From the IMG/VR virus record IMGVR_UViG_3300025012_000029, positions 1 to 64,000 of that record: DNA of 64,000 nucleotides; one strand, given 5' to 3'. The DNA comes from a virus. The notes beneath the pieces are model-generated. The model did not search any database. It was not told the origin of the DNA and saw only the letters and a program-made list of their open reading frames with translations. Below are positions 15,734 through 24,261 of the stretch, piece after piece. A program made the translations under genes and the position numbers. How positions within the stretch are numbered: position 1 is the first letter of the stretch; the number at the start of each line of letters is the position of its first letter.

Positions 15734-16103
15734 TCATGCCCTCTGCTTCTGAATTTATTATGATAACTTTTTCATTTCCTAAATGTTTTTTGGACAGTTG
15801 AATCATATTCTCTGTTCCACGACCTCCAGGAAAAGCAATCACAAAATCTAATTCATCCTTCTCTTTTGTGATCATTTCATAATTTCTTATTGGTCCAGCA
15901 CCCTTACCAAATTTATCCCATCTGGCTGGATATGCTCTTTGTGCTTTATGATTTTTGTATGCCCAAATACTAGCTAGAGTATCGGTACCTCTAGCAAATC
16001 CATGTATTACTATTTCTGGATTGTAAAAATCTAAAATGCTAAATAATACTTTCTCGTCGTTATAATTTCTGCCACCACATACTAGAATTTTATAAGTTTT
16101 CAT
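15720..16103 (-). CDS. SLOG-domain (DUF2493-like) nucleotide-binding protein
   Basis: A 127-residue Rossmann-type protein with ILVCGGRNYND at the N-terminus, GFARGTDTLA, and AFPGGRGTENM, the hallmarks of DUF2493/SLOG proteins related to DprA and LOG. These bind nucleotides or nucleotide-derived signals; the precise role is unknown. It overlaps both neighbours (14 bases with the IMPDH-family gene, four with the methyltransferase). Confidence 0.75.
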   Translation of the reverse strand: MKTYKILVCGGRNYNDEKVLFSILDFYNPEIVIHGFARGTDTLASIWAYKNHKAQRAYPARWDKFGKGAGPIRNYEMITKEKDELDFVIAFPGGRGTENMIQLSKKHLGNEKVIIINSEAEGMNENT

Positions 16104-16633
16104 GGTTTATTGTCCATTGTGCTTATTGGTGAAAAGGGAAGCGCCCAGTCATCCGGATGGAAAACAACGATAATGCTTGGGAAAGGAGGAGAATTTGTGC
16201 CCCTTTTCTTAATTTGAGTTTCACATCCCAAGTCACTTTGTTCCGTTAATTCAAATTTTATTCTACCTTTGATAAAAATTAATCTTTGAGCTTTAAGGCA
16301 ATAATCATGGAAATATTTCGTTTCTACCCGCGCGGGAATCAAAAGAACAATTAAGGTATTTTCTTTTTGTCCTTCTTCAAAACATTTTTTGGCCCATTCT
16401 TTTGCTTGCGAATAAGGAGGATTAACAAAAACATTATGTCCACCCCAATTTTGAACTAGACCATTATCCTGCTCTGTGAAATATTTTTGACATTTGGTAT
16501 TTCCATAGGAGGCACACGGATCTAAATTGAATTCAACCGCTAGTATCTTTTCTAGCTTTTTGACAAACCACTGCGGAGTTGCCCAGTTATCACTTTTATG
16601 AGACATCATTGTTTTTATTGTCTTCTTATCCAT
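16100..16633 (-). CDS. Phage N6-adenine DNA methyltransferase (Dam, PF05869 type)
   Basis: A 177-residue protein with NWATPQWFVKKL at the N-terminus, FNLDPCAS, the catalytic NPPYS in VFVNPPYSQAKEW, and GRIKFE, the pattern of the short phage Dam family. It uses AdoMet to methylate adenine. It is a different family from the D12 enzyme at 7584-8369, so the phage has two adenine methyltransferases. It lies immediately downstream of dut with a five-base gap. Confidence 0.85.
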   Translation of the reverse strand: MDKKTIKTMMSHKSDNWATPQWFVKKLEKILAVEFNLDPCASYGNTKCQKYFTEQDNGLVQNWGGHNVFVNPPYSQAKEWAKKCFEEGQKENTLIVLLIPARVETKYFHDYCLKAQRLIFIKGRIKFELTEQSDLGCETQIKKRGTNSPPFPSIIVVFHPDDWALPFSPISTMDNKP

Positions 16634-16638
16634 TTTAT

Positions 16639-17109
16639 CTACTGTCCTGTACTGCCGAAGCCGCCTGTGCCGCGATCAGTTATAGTTAATTTTTTAACCT
16701 CTACGAATATTGCTCTGTTCACGGAGATTTCACCACGTCCTGAGGGATAAGTTCTATATCCCAACGCAACCATCTGAGCGATACGATCTCCAACATTTAT
16801 CTTAAATGTTTCATTCCCATGATTGATCAATATCACTTTAACTTCTCCAGTGAAATCAGAATCTATTGTCGCAGGAGAATTCAAAACAGTTATTCCATGT
16901 TTTGCTGCCAATCCAGAACGTGGACGAATTTGAATATCACAAAATTCTTGCGGCTGTACAGAAATTCCAGTTCCAACTAAGACGTGACATTTAGATGGTA
17001 TTTCAAGATCTTCTGTAGAAAATAAATCAGCTCCAGTTGATTTTGAAGTTGCGTAAAATGGTAATTTAGCATCTTCATTTAGTTTTTTTACATTTACAAT
17101 AAGACTCAT
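16639..17109 (-). CDS. dut: dUTPase
   Basis: A 156-residue trimeric-type dUTP diphosphatase with all five motifs: STGADLFS, RPRSGLAAKHGI, the substrate loop ATIDSDFTGEV, GDRIAQMV, and the C-terminal RGTGGFGSTG. It converts dUTP to dUMP and PPi, keeping uracil out of DNA and supplying the substrate of the ThyX encoded 10 kb away. Length is standard. ATGA overlap with the DUF1643 gene. Confidence 0.95.
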   Translation of the reverse strand: MSLIVNVKKLNEDAKLPFYATSKSTGADLFSTEDLEIPSKCHVLVGTGISVQPQEFCDIQIRPRSGLAAKHGITVLNSPATIDSDFTGEVKVILINHGNETFKINVGDRIAQMVALGYRTYPSGRGEISVNRAIFVEVKKLTITDRGTGGFGSTGQ

Positions 17110-17690
17110 TTTTCCTCCAATAATTTTATTAATTCAACGTCATTTCGTTGATAAAGTGGATGAACAGGTCGTCCATCTTTTGTTTTACGGAGACAGTATA
17201 GCTTATCTGGGTGCCACATTGTCAAGAACTTTAATACCTTTGTTTCTCTTTCTTTTGACCATTTCATTGCTCCCCATGCACAAATTATTTTGTCCGCTTC
17301 GGATGATAATTTCGTTATCCATAAATCATTTTCCGGAAGTCCAATTATATCAATACCTATTTTCTCAGCATTTAACATATCTTTTGGATTTGTTGCTCTA
17401 TACGCATAAATGTTGGCAACCTTCACGACATTAAATCCCCAACGAACGGCATAACCAAAACATCTTCTCACAGTTGGATCAAAAACGTTTTCGTCAGCGG
17501 TACTAGGATTGAGCATTATGAATAATACAGTCTTCTTTTCCTCATCAGGAAGACTCCAGTCCCTCGATAACACATAACGATATGTTTTATTTGGGCTAAA
17601 TTCAGCAGTTCCCTTCATATGAGGAGGAATAATATTATTTTTTTCGCCAGATAACTGGATATTCAAATTCGAGGTACTGTCTGTTTCCAT
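17106..17690 (-). CDS. DUF1643 family protein
   Basis: About 194 residues from the ATG at 17690 (the frame is open to a TTG at 17735, which lies inside the neighbouring gene). It matches DUF1643 by TYRYVLSRDW, FIMLNPSTADENVFDPTVRR, ANIYAYRATNP, CAWG, and GRPVHPLY. The family is common in phages and bacteria; the function is not known. It overlaps the upstream small gene and dut. Confidence 0.75.
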   Translation of the reverse strand: METDSTSNLNIQLSGEKNNIIPPHMKGTAEFSPNKTYRYVLSRDWSLPDEEKKTVLFIMLNPSTADENVFDPTVRRCFGYAVRWGFNVVKVANIYAYRATNPKDMLNAEKIGIDIIGLPENDLWITKLSSEADKIICAWGAMKWSKERETKVLKFLTMWHPDKLYCLRKTKDGRPVHPLYQRNDVELIKLLEEK

Positions 17691-17895
17691 GAATAAACCA
17701 CCACACTTTCCATTTATTTTTCCTATATCCTTCAATAATGTTTGGCATTTGCTCTATCCATTCTGGGAAAATATCTATTAGTTTTCCATTGGACATTTCT
17801 TTCGAAGACCATTTTAATGGTGTAGAAATAGAATCGTTTATCAACTTATAAATTTCTCCATCATTCATGACATAAGATTTTATATTATTTTCCAT
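17635..17895 (-). CDS. Small hypothetical protein
   Basis: An 86-residue protein rich in Trp and aromatic residues in its C-terminal half. It begins just after the last polymerase fragment gene, and its end overlaps the DUF1643 frame. No family recognised. Confidence 0.45.
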   Translation of the reverse strand: MENNIKSYVMNDGEIYKLINDSISTPLKWSSKEMSNGKLIDIFPEWIEQMPNIIEGYRKNKWKVWWFIHGNRQYLEFEYPVIWRKK

Positions 17896-17899
17896 ATCT

Positions 17900-18895
17900 T
17901 CATCCTATTAGTTGTAGATTTTTATTTGGCCAATTTACAGAAAAACCATATTTCTCATCGAATTCAAGACGAGAAACGTACGGCCTGTTAAATAAAACAG
18001 TATCATTTTCTCTCGGACTCCAACATTTAATTTTAATATCTTTTGATGAAGCTCCATCGGTTACAAATAATTCCCAGTACATTCGATTTGTTTTAGTCAT
18101 TTTTTTGTCAATTCGCCTAGGAACAAACCAAACCAATGGACGTTCTGGATTAAATTCAGAAATAGGAGGAATGTTCTTGGCTTCTAATTTAGTCATCACC
18201 TTCTCATCGATAAATAATGAGATTGGAAACATGCTGGTAAGTTCAGCCATAATTAAAACTTTTTCTTCGTCTGTGAAATCTGGTTCATTCTTATATTGTT
18301 CTATCTTCGCATACATTTCTAGTCTGGATTTAGGTCTGTCAAAGACAGTGCTCATCCAAAAATGGCGAAGATGATTGAAGTTGTTGTTCATTAATTTGTT
18401 ACAGGCTCCACTACGAATCAGAACGTCCAAACATTTTTTGTTCAATTTTTGATATTTGACTTTAGGATTGAATAACAAATCTTCAACTGTTTTGAAAGGA
18501 CGATTTTCAATTATCTGTTCTGTTGCCTTAGAACCAAAACCCTTAATTGATGTCAATGGCTGGATGAGCGTTTTACCAGTTTTGGCCGGAAGCCATTCTG
18601 TTCCAGAAGTATTTACATCTACATCGGCAATCTTATATCCTATATTCTTAACCATACTCATAGCAGCGGCTCTTGTTTTTTCTGGTTCTTCGTTGAGATA
18701 AGAACATAACCACTCAGAGGGATGATAAGTTAAAAGATGGGCACATTGGAAAGAAATGATGCTGTAAGAGATAGCATGACTATTCGAAACAGAAATGTCG
18801 TTGGCAAAAAACGAATGTTCTTCGTGTTCTACTTCAATGTCATAAGTCTCATCTTCTCCAACAGGTATTACTTCAATAATGTCTTCTTCTCGCAT
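17900..18895 (-). CDS. dnaE: DNA polymerase III alpha, C-terminal fragment, with IntC of a split intein
   Basis: Residues 1-38 are an intein C-part: block F-like YDIEVEHEEHSFFANDI, ending SVSN. Residue +1 is Ser39, followed by the DnaE sequence HAISYSIISFQCAHLLTYHP, which in intact DnaE follows FNK (family 'FNKSHAxAYxxxSYQTAYLK'). The remainder carries the helix-hairpin-helix region (IKGFGSKATEQI) and ends early; tau- and clamp-binding regions of bacterial DnaE appear to be missing. It should be joined in trans to the product of 19893-21440. The start overlaps the intervening homing endonuclease gene by 28 bases. Confidence 0.9.
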   Translation of the reverse strand: MREEDIIEVIPVGEDETYDIEVEHEEHSFFANDISVSNSHAISYSIISFQCAHLLTYHPSEWLCSYLNEEPEKTRAAAMSMVKNIGYKIADVDVNTSGTEWLPAKTGKTLIQPLTSIKGFGSKATEQIIENRPFKTVEDLLFNPKVKYQKLNKKCLDVLIRSGACNKLMNNNFNHLRHFWMSTVFDRPKSRLEMYAKIEQYKNEPDFTDEEKVLIMAELTSMFPISLFIDEKVMTKLEAKNIPPISEFNPERPLVWFVPRRIDKKMTKTNRMYWELFVTDGASSKDIKIKCWSPRENDTVLFNRPYVSRLEFDEKYGFSVNWPNKNLQLIG

Positions 18896-19860
18896 AAATG
18901 TTCTTTTACTTTCTCAATGACTTTCTCAATGTCTCTTTCTATTTCAGAAACCCAAATACGTAAATAACTCCAACCATTTTTCAATAAAAATACATTTTTA
19001 TTTTTATCATTTACAGCATTCCTTTTCTGGCAGGGGAACTTTAGAGAAAAACCTTCCTCTTTGTTAGAATGCCAGAAATCTCCATCAACCTCAACAGCAA
19101 TCTTCCATTCTGGAAAGGTAATGTCTATTGTATAAAAACCAAATAAAAACTGACTAACTATTTCTTCTTCTGGAAAATGTTGTTGTAATAAAGAAAACAA
19201 CAATAGTTCTGGTTTAGAAGTTTTACATCTATTATTTGCTATGTGTTCGGCAGTTTTTCTACGCAACAAGTTTTTTGTTTCTTCTGTGTGGTTGTGTCCT
19301 TTGTGCGGTTTTCCTGTTTTACACCACTGTGAGTTTATTTCTTTTATTTCTTTTGCCTTTTCTTCTCCATAAAGTTCAACAAGAGTTTTTCCACGACATC
19401 GCAAAGCATTTTTTTCCCATGCTCCACTTTTTTCAACATTATCTAACCACTTCTTTTTCTTCTCTGGATCATTTAGAACTTTATGAATGGGGTTATTTTT
19501 TCCTATTCTTCCGTCTGCTATTCGTTTCATAGACTCGCTAGTATTTTTTGTAAGTCCCTTGTTCCAAATGGCAGGGAAACATTTATTTGAACAAAACTTT
19601 TTATCACACCTAGTTTTTACTTTTATTCCAACTATTTCAAATAGGATGGCGTTTATCAGTCTCCTAGAATCTATTTTCATCTCCTTACCACAAGTAACAC
19701 AATTAGTATTCAAGTTATTTATAAATACTTTTTTTCTATTTTCCACTTCATCAATAAGTTCTTGATGTTTGGCATAGTCATAAACATGTCTTTTGAAAAC
19801 AGACGCAGAATATTCATTACTACAAATAGGACACAAAACTTTTGTTCTACATTTGGGCAT
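18868..19860 (-). CDS. Free-standing homing endonuclease, Vsr/EDxHD-like with zinc fingers
   Basis: A 330-residue protein. The N-terminus has zinc-binding CPIC...H...H and CVTC ... CSNKC clusters (residues about 9-95). The middle has DNA-binding NUMOD-like segments (GKNNPIHK, HTEETKNLLRRK). The C-terminal nuclease domain reads IDITFPEWKIAVEVDGDFWH and ends with NGWSYLRIWVSEIE, the Vsr-like fold described for endonucleases in fractured genes. It sits exactly between the IntN-bearing and IntC-bearing polymerase genes, so it probably cuts intein-less alleles of this dnaE site and spreads the element. Confidence 0.85.
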   Translation of the reverse strand: MPKCRTKVLCPICSNEYSASVFKRHVYDYAKHQELIDEVENRKKVFINNLNTNCVTCGKEMKIDSRRLINAILFEIVGIKVKTRCDKKFCSNKCFPAIWNKGLTKNTSESMKRIADGRIGKNNPIHKVLNDPEKKKKWLDNVEKSGAWEKNALRCRGKTLVELYGEEKAKEIKEINSQWCKTGKPHKGHNHTEETKNLLRRKTAEHIANNRCKTSKPELLLFSLLQQHFPEEEIVSQFLFGFYTIDITFPEWKIAVEVDGDFWHSNKEEGFSLKFPCQKRNAVNDKNKNVFLLKNGWSYLRIWVSEIERDIEKVIEKVKEHLCEKKTLLK

Positions 19861-19892
19861 ACAATAAATAGTTCTGTGTGATAGAATAAAAC

Positions 19893-21440
19893 CTAGTTTT
19901 TTACCACAACTTTCAACTTTCTGCTTATTATCTCTTCCAAAGTTTTCATTCCTTCACAAGTTTGTAGTTTGTGATCAAGCGTGCAAGTCAAGGTTTTCCC
20001 AGAAGCAGTTTTTATTTTGTAAAGTTTTTTCTTGCCATTTTGGTAGACGCTCTTTATTTTCACAAAACCATTTACACTATTGACTTCTTCTCCAATTTTT
20101 ACATCTTTTATTTCTTTTTTACCCTCTCTGGTTTCTACTAAACTGCTTCCGTGAATACACTTGTTAAACGCGTAGCCGTTAAATGCCACCATATCTTGCC
20201 ACCATTTTTCGGCGTCATCCTTTGTCATCCCTTTTTCTGCACATCCATCAATAAATTTATTATGCAATCTATTTTTTACTTCTGCTTCTTTACCAGTTCC
20301 TTTTTTTGTCAACACTTTTCTCAACAAATTGGCATCATTTAGAGAAATATCTTTTCCAAGACTGTGCACCAAAGATGCTAACTGTTCTTGGAAAATAAGC
20401 AATCCGTAAGTTTTCTTTAAACATTTTTCCAAAATATCATTTTCAAACACTATTTTTTCAGGAAATTCCTTAAGAGAAAGATATCTTTTATCGACTTGCG
20501 CGCTCAAACAACCAGGTCTCCACACACTGGTTAAAACAGACAAATCGATCAAGCTCCTAGGTTTTGCCTGCTTTGTAAAATGCTGCATGCCTTTTGATGC
20601 GTCAAATTGAAAAATTCCTGCCCATTTTCCCTTATGAAAGACATTTTCATATACTTTTTGATCGTCAAAATCGATAACATTCGGGTGAAGCTTTGTATTA
20701 TAGAATTCTTTGATGTCAACGAAAGTAGGATTATCTTTTCCTTCTTTTTTCAAAATGAGTTTGATACAGTTTTCAAACATCCTTAAGGTTCCGAGTCCTA
20801 AAATATCAAATTTAATAAAACCCATTGGCTCTAAGTGTCTTACGTTTTGTCCTTCCGACCAAGGAGACTGTCTCACTCCTCCACTATAAATAAGAGGCAT
20901 ATGAGAAGGAAGATCTTCGCCTACAAGCAAACCTCCAGCATGTCTGCCACATGATCTAACTTGTCTGAAAAGATTCGCAACATGCTCTTCTATTTGTGGG
21001 TATTTTCCTAGAAATTTCCTAAATGACTCACTATATTTTAACACTTGCTCAAATGTTGGAGAAGTTGGAAGTACGCCAGATTTAATCCCCAACTCTTTTT
21101 TAATTTCTGGAACTGATTCCAAAAACATTATTGTTGTAATATCGTTAACTTCCTTGTATGGAATACCATAAAACTTTGAAATATCTTTAATGAGAGATTT
21201 CAATTGTAATGTATTCCAATTGGAAATGGAAACAACATTATCTTCTCCCCACATTTCAACAATGGTTCTCTTTACTTCATCGTTGTTGCCAACGTCAAAG
21301 TCAATATCTGGCATATCAGCAGATTTATCATTTCTAACATAGAAAGAAATGTTTTTATTTCTTACGATAGTTTGGGTTTGCGTAGGGATTGTTTGAATGA
21401 CAAACTTTCCTTCAATAGTTTCAACTTTTTTTATTAGCAT
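19893..21440 (-). CDS. dnaE: DNA polymerase III alpha, middle fragment, flanked by an atypical IntC-like head and a canonical IntN tail
   Basis: A 515-residue protein. Residues 1-38 (MLIKKVETIEGKFVIQTIPT ... FYVRND) occupy the place of an intein C-part but lack the His-Asn end and a Cys/Ser/Thr at +1. Then come the polymerase active-site motif MPDIDFD (residues 43-49), the palm and fingers (GILGLG-type LGLGTLRMFE, WRPGCL, FQEQL), to GYAFNK. At Cys428 a canonical IntN begins (CIHGSSLVETREG; block B GKTLTCTLDHKLQT), 88 residues to the stop. This part should trans-splice with the protein at 17900. It carries the catalytic Asp pair, so activity depends on its joining to the N-terminal fragment. 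Confidence 0.9.
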   Translation of the reverse strand: MLIKKVETIEGKFVIQTIPTQTQTIVRNKNISFYVRNDKSADMPDIDFDVGNNDEVKRTIVEMWGEDNVVSISNWNTLQLKSLIKDISKFYGIPYKEVNDITTIMFLESVPEIKKELGIKSGVLPTSPTFEQVLKYSESFRKFLGKYPQIEEHVANLFRQVRSCGRHAGGLLVGEDLPSHMPLIYSGGVRQSPWSEGQNVRHLEPMGFIKFDILGLGTLRMFENCIKLILKKEGKDNPTFVDIKEFYNTKLHPNVIDFDDQKVYENVFHKGKWAGIFQFDASKGMQHFTKQAKPRSLIDLSVLTSVWRPGCLSAQVDKRYLSLKEFPEKIVFENDILEKCLKKTYGLLIFQEQLASLVHSLGKDISLNDANLLRKVLTKKGTGKEAEVKNRLHNKFIDGCAEKGMTKDDAEKWWQDMVAFNGYAFNKCIHGSSLVETREGKKEIKDVKIGEEVNSVNGFVKIKSVYQNGKKKLYKIKTASGKTLTCTLDHKLQTCEGMKTLEEIISRKLKVVVKN

Positions 21441-22368
21441 TCTCTTCTCTTATTTTTGTTGTTCTATTTTTTACAGATGAAAATGTCCTGTAAGGAAAAA
21501 GCGTCTCTTGTATTTGTCTTACGGACATTTTACCATAATAAGTTCTCAATAGCAAGTCTTCTTCTTTTTCCCATTTTACTTCAAAATGCTTTTTCAGTCC
21601 TAATAAGTGTATTCTTTTTTCTATTCCTTCGTAAGTTCTGTAAGGTAAAAAAGTTTCCATTATTTTTCTACAAGACATTTTACTATGATTTTGTTTTAGA
21701 ATGTCTAGTTCTTCTGGAGTCCATTCCAAATAAGTTCCATAATCTTGTCTTATGGTTTTTACTTTATCCCATTTTCTATTCAGTTTTGGAACTTCTATTT
21801 TATTCAAGTGTTCTAATAACAAAAATGCTTTTCTTTTATTACAATAAAAAGTATAAACTGATTTTGTTTTTCTTAGATGTCCTATTTTTTCATTTAGTAT
21901 TTCTTCAAACCTTTTTATTATCCACTCAAGAAAAACTTTTGTTCCAACAATAGACAAATCAATGGAGTTTGTTTTTTTGTTAGAATAAAGACATCCATCA
22001 CCATCTATGTATCCCACAATAAAGGCATCAATAAAATCTCTATTTGTTATTGGCGGGAAAGCACAAAGAAATGTTTTGTTCGGAATAATGTTGTACTTCT
22101 GTTCAAGATCAAAACATACTTCTTTTGAAGAAAATGAAACAGACGAATAAAGGTACCCATCTTTATTCTCAAATATCCTAACAGGACAAGATAGTTCCAC
22201 AAACTTGGCAAATGATTCTAAGTGAGAATGGTCTTTTCGAGATAGACTCATAGAGAAACCACCCTTTCCAGAAACAGACCCATCAGCAGTAATAAAACCA
22301 GCCCAATAACAAGATACAATGTCAACTTCCGAAAAACAGTTTTCGTTCACAAAATACTTTTTTACCAT
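21421..22368 (-). CDS. Free-standing LAGLIDADG homing endonuclease with Myb-like repeats
   Basis: A 315-residue protein with two LAGLIDADG motifs, AGFITADGS (near residue 24) and VGYIDGDGC (near 119), so it acts as a monomer. The C-terminus has two SANT/Myb-like helix repeats (WTPEELDILKQNHSKMSCRK and WEKEEDLLLRTYYGKMSVRQ) that likely add DNA contacts. It lies between the N-terminal and middle polymerase genes, overlapping the latter by 20 bases. It is a different endonuclease class from the one in the second break, so the two breaks arose independently. Confidence 0.9.
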   Translation of the reverse strand: MVKKYFVNENCFSEVDIVSCYWAGFITADGSVSGKGGFSMSLSRKDHSHLESFAKFVELSCPVRIFENKDGYLYSSVSFSSKEVCFDLEQKYNIIPNKTFLCAFPPITNRDFIDAFIVGYIDGDGCLYSNKKTNSIDLSIVGTKVFLEWIIKRFEEILNEKIGHLRKTKSVYTFYCNKRKAFLLLEHLNKIEVPKLNRKWDKVKTIRQDYGTYLEWTPEELDILKQNHSKMSCRKIMETFLPYRTYEGIEKRIHLLGLKKHFEVKWEKEEDLLLRTYYGKMSVRQIQETLFPYRTFSSVKNRTTKIREENANKKS

Positions 22369-22375
22369 AACATAA

Positions 22376-23974
22376 CTAGTCTTTGTCTGGAGAAACTATT
22401 TCATCGTTTTCTAAAACGTTTGACGCTTTTTCCCACTGTTTTGTTCCATTTCTGCGTATTTTACATTGCGTATTGGGAGTTAGTAAAATCACTTTGCCAT
22501 CAGTGGTTTCTATTTTTATCATTTTACTTATTTTCGAAAAACTATTTGATTCTCCTAACGAATATCCTACATCATCTTCGGCATCGGAACGAAGGAATCT
22601 CTCAAACATCAAACCCCATTTTATTGGATTGACTTGGGTGATTCCAAGAACATAACTGACAAGGGAACCGGCGCCCGAACCTCTCCCACAGCCGGTAATC
22701 TGTAATGAATTTGCTTTATCAGCGATGGACTTCATTGTCAAAAAGTATCTGCTGAATCCTCTTCCTTGAATGACTTTGAGTTCTGTTTGAAGTTTCTTCT
22801 CGTATTCAGGTCTCTCTGTTGGGGACAAAGATAGTTTTTTTAGTCCCTCTTCTGCCATTTGTGTTAGAGCACTGTCATCAGTCATTCCATCAGGAACAAC
22901 AAAAGAAGGAAGACGAATAGTATTATCAGGCATAAAATCTTCAATCATGTTAAAAGCGATATGGTGTGCATTTGTAATAGATTTTAGGATCAAGTCAGAG
23001 TCATATTTTATACCATTCATAGAAGAATATTTTTCATATGCCTCCATCATTTGATCGCCATTCTTGGGATAAAGTTCATATCCAACTTCATCGATCGAAT
23101 CGGGCAAACTCTTTTGTTCTTTTTTGTTGAATCCTGGACGGAGGTTCTTATATAAGATTCTGTCTTTCCAAAGTTCAGGACGCGGATAATGACTATCTGC
23201 TGTTGATATTAATGGTAAATCATATTCTTTGGATAGTTGAATGATGTATTGATTGATATCGTGTTGTGCTGGAATATTATTCCATTGTAGTTCTCCAAAC
23301 CATCTGTCATTAAAGATCTTTTGCATTCGTTCTGTGGTATTGCGCATCGCATTAAGAATGATATCAGAGCCTTTTTCTAGATTTTCCCAATAATCTTGGG
23401 CATAAACTCCACCAAGGCAAGCACTGCTAGCAATTACTCCTTCATTATGTTTCTGTAAAAGTTCGTAATCAATTCGTGGAAACTTATAGAAACATGAAGG
23501 TTTAAAACTTTCAGAAATAAGACTGAAAATATTATTTAGCCCTATTTGGTTTTGGGCAAGAAGAATCAAATGTGCGCGAGCATTAAGAGGATTTTTCTTT
23601 TTCTTCGATGCTTCTTCGTCTTCAACAACTGTACCACCTTGTTCATCTTCTTCTTTTACTTTATCTTTGTTTTGTTTTTCTAGAGCTTTTGCTGATTTAA
23701 GCTCGCGCCAGTCTGCAAGAGATGGAATGAAGTATGCTTCAACTCCATATATAGGCTTAAAATTCTTGCCATCTGCTTTTAGTTTCTTAGAGTACAGGAT
23801 CTGATAAGCCGTGCCGTTCATATTCCCATGATCACTTAATGCCAGAGAATTCATTCCGTTATCTATTGCATAATCAATTGATTCGTTTGGATATCCAATA
23901 GCATCGAATGGACTTCCACATGTGGAATGAGCGTGAAGTCCGACAAAAGGAATTTTACTTTCTTTTTTTGACAT
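22376..23974 (-). CDS. dnaE: DNA polymerase III alpha, N-terminal fragment, with intein-like C-terminal tail
   Basis: A 532-residue protein. The PHP domain opens with GLHAHSTCGSPFD and continues through DHGNMNG, ADSHYPRPELWKD. The first palm motif is GCGRGSGAGSLVSYVLGITQ (residues 428-447), followed by FERFLRSD (residues 457-464). After that a 64-residue tail replaces the expected PDIDFD motif. It contains an intein block B-like stretch (TTDGKVILLTPNTQCKI then WEKAS and ENDEIV) but no Cys/Ser that clearly starts an intein block A. An acidic KE-rich insert is near residue 105-125. The catalytic Asp motif is on the next gene, so this product alone cannot polymerise. Confidence 0.9.
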   Translation of the reverse strand: MSKKESKIPFVGLHAHSTCGSPFDAIGYPNESIDYAIDNGMNSLALSDHGNMNGTAYQILYSKKLKADGKNFKPIYGVEAYFIPSLADWRELKSAKALEKQNKDKVKEEDEQGGTVVEDEEASKKKKNPLNARAHLILLAQNQIGLNNIFSLISESFKPSCFYKFPRIDYELLQKHNEGVIASSACLGGVYAQDYWENLEKGSDIILNAMRNTTERMQKIFNDRWFGELQWNNIPAQHDINQYIIQLSKEYDLPLISTADSHYPRPELWKDRILYKNLRPGFNKKEQKSLPDSIDEVGYELYPKNGDQMMEAYEKYSSMNGIKYDSDLILKSITNAHHIAFNMIEDFMPDNTIRLPSFVVPDGMTDDSALTQMAEEGLKKLSLSPTERPEYEKKLQTELKVIQGRGFSRYFLTMKSIADKANSLQITGCGRGSGAGSLVSYVLGITQVNPIKWGLMFERFLRSDAEDDVGYSLGESNSFSKISKMIKIETTDGKVILLTPNTQCKIRRNGTKQWEKASNVLENDEIVSPDKD

Positions 23975-24224
23975 TAATGTTCTTTGCTTTCTTATCTCCC
24001 TCTAAGATAGAGGGCTCAATTGTTTGAAGAGTCTTCGAATTGGAGAAACCAGGTATGGAGTAAATTTGTGAATCCCAGAAATAATCACAGCTAAATTGTT
24101 TTAATACTAAACAATAGGGCGGATCGACAAAAAATGATTGAAGTCTTCCGGGTTTCGCTATATGTCTATAGCATATATCTTTTTTGGGACAATTATTGCC
24201 AGGGCACATGGTAATATCAGGCAC
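23955..24224 (-). CDS. Hypothetical Cys-rich protein
   Basis: An 89-residue protein with the pattern MCPGNNCPKKDICYRH near the N-terminus and a later CDYFWD, which together could hold zinc or an Fe-S cluster; the C-terminus is basic. It starts with GTG at 24224, or with ATG five codons in. It overlaps the start of the polymerase N-terminal gene by 20 bases, so the two are probably co-translated. A candidate promoter lies just upstream. Confidence 0.5.
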   Translation of the reverse strand: MPDITMCPGNNCPKKDICYRHIAKPGRLQSFFVDPPYCLVLKQFSCDYFWDSQIYSIPGFSNSKTLQTIEPSILEGDKKAKNINVKKRK

Positions 24225-24230
24225 AAGACA

Positions 24231-24259
24231 ACACTACATTAAGAACGGACAATTGTCAA
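24231..24259 (-). promoter_or_regulatory. Candidate sigma70-like promoter for the dnaE cluster
   Basis: TTGACA (24259-24254), a 17-base spacer, TAGTGT (24236-24231, weak -10). The -35 overlaps the perfect palindrome GACAATTGTC, a possible operator. The -10 ends only about seven bases before the GTG start of the downstream gene. Confidence 0.35.
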
Positions 24260-24261
24260 AA

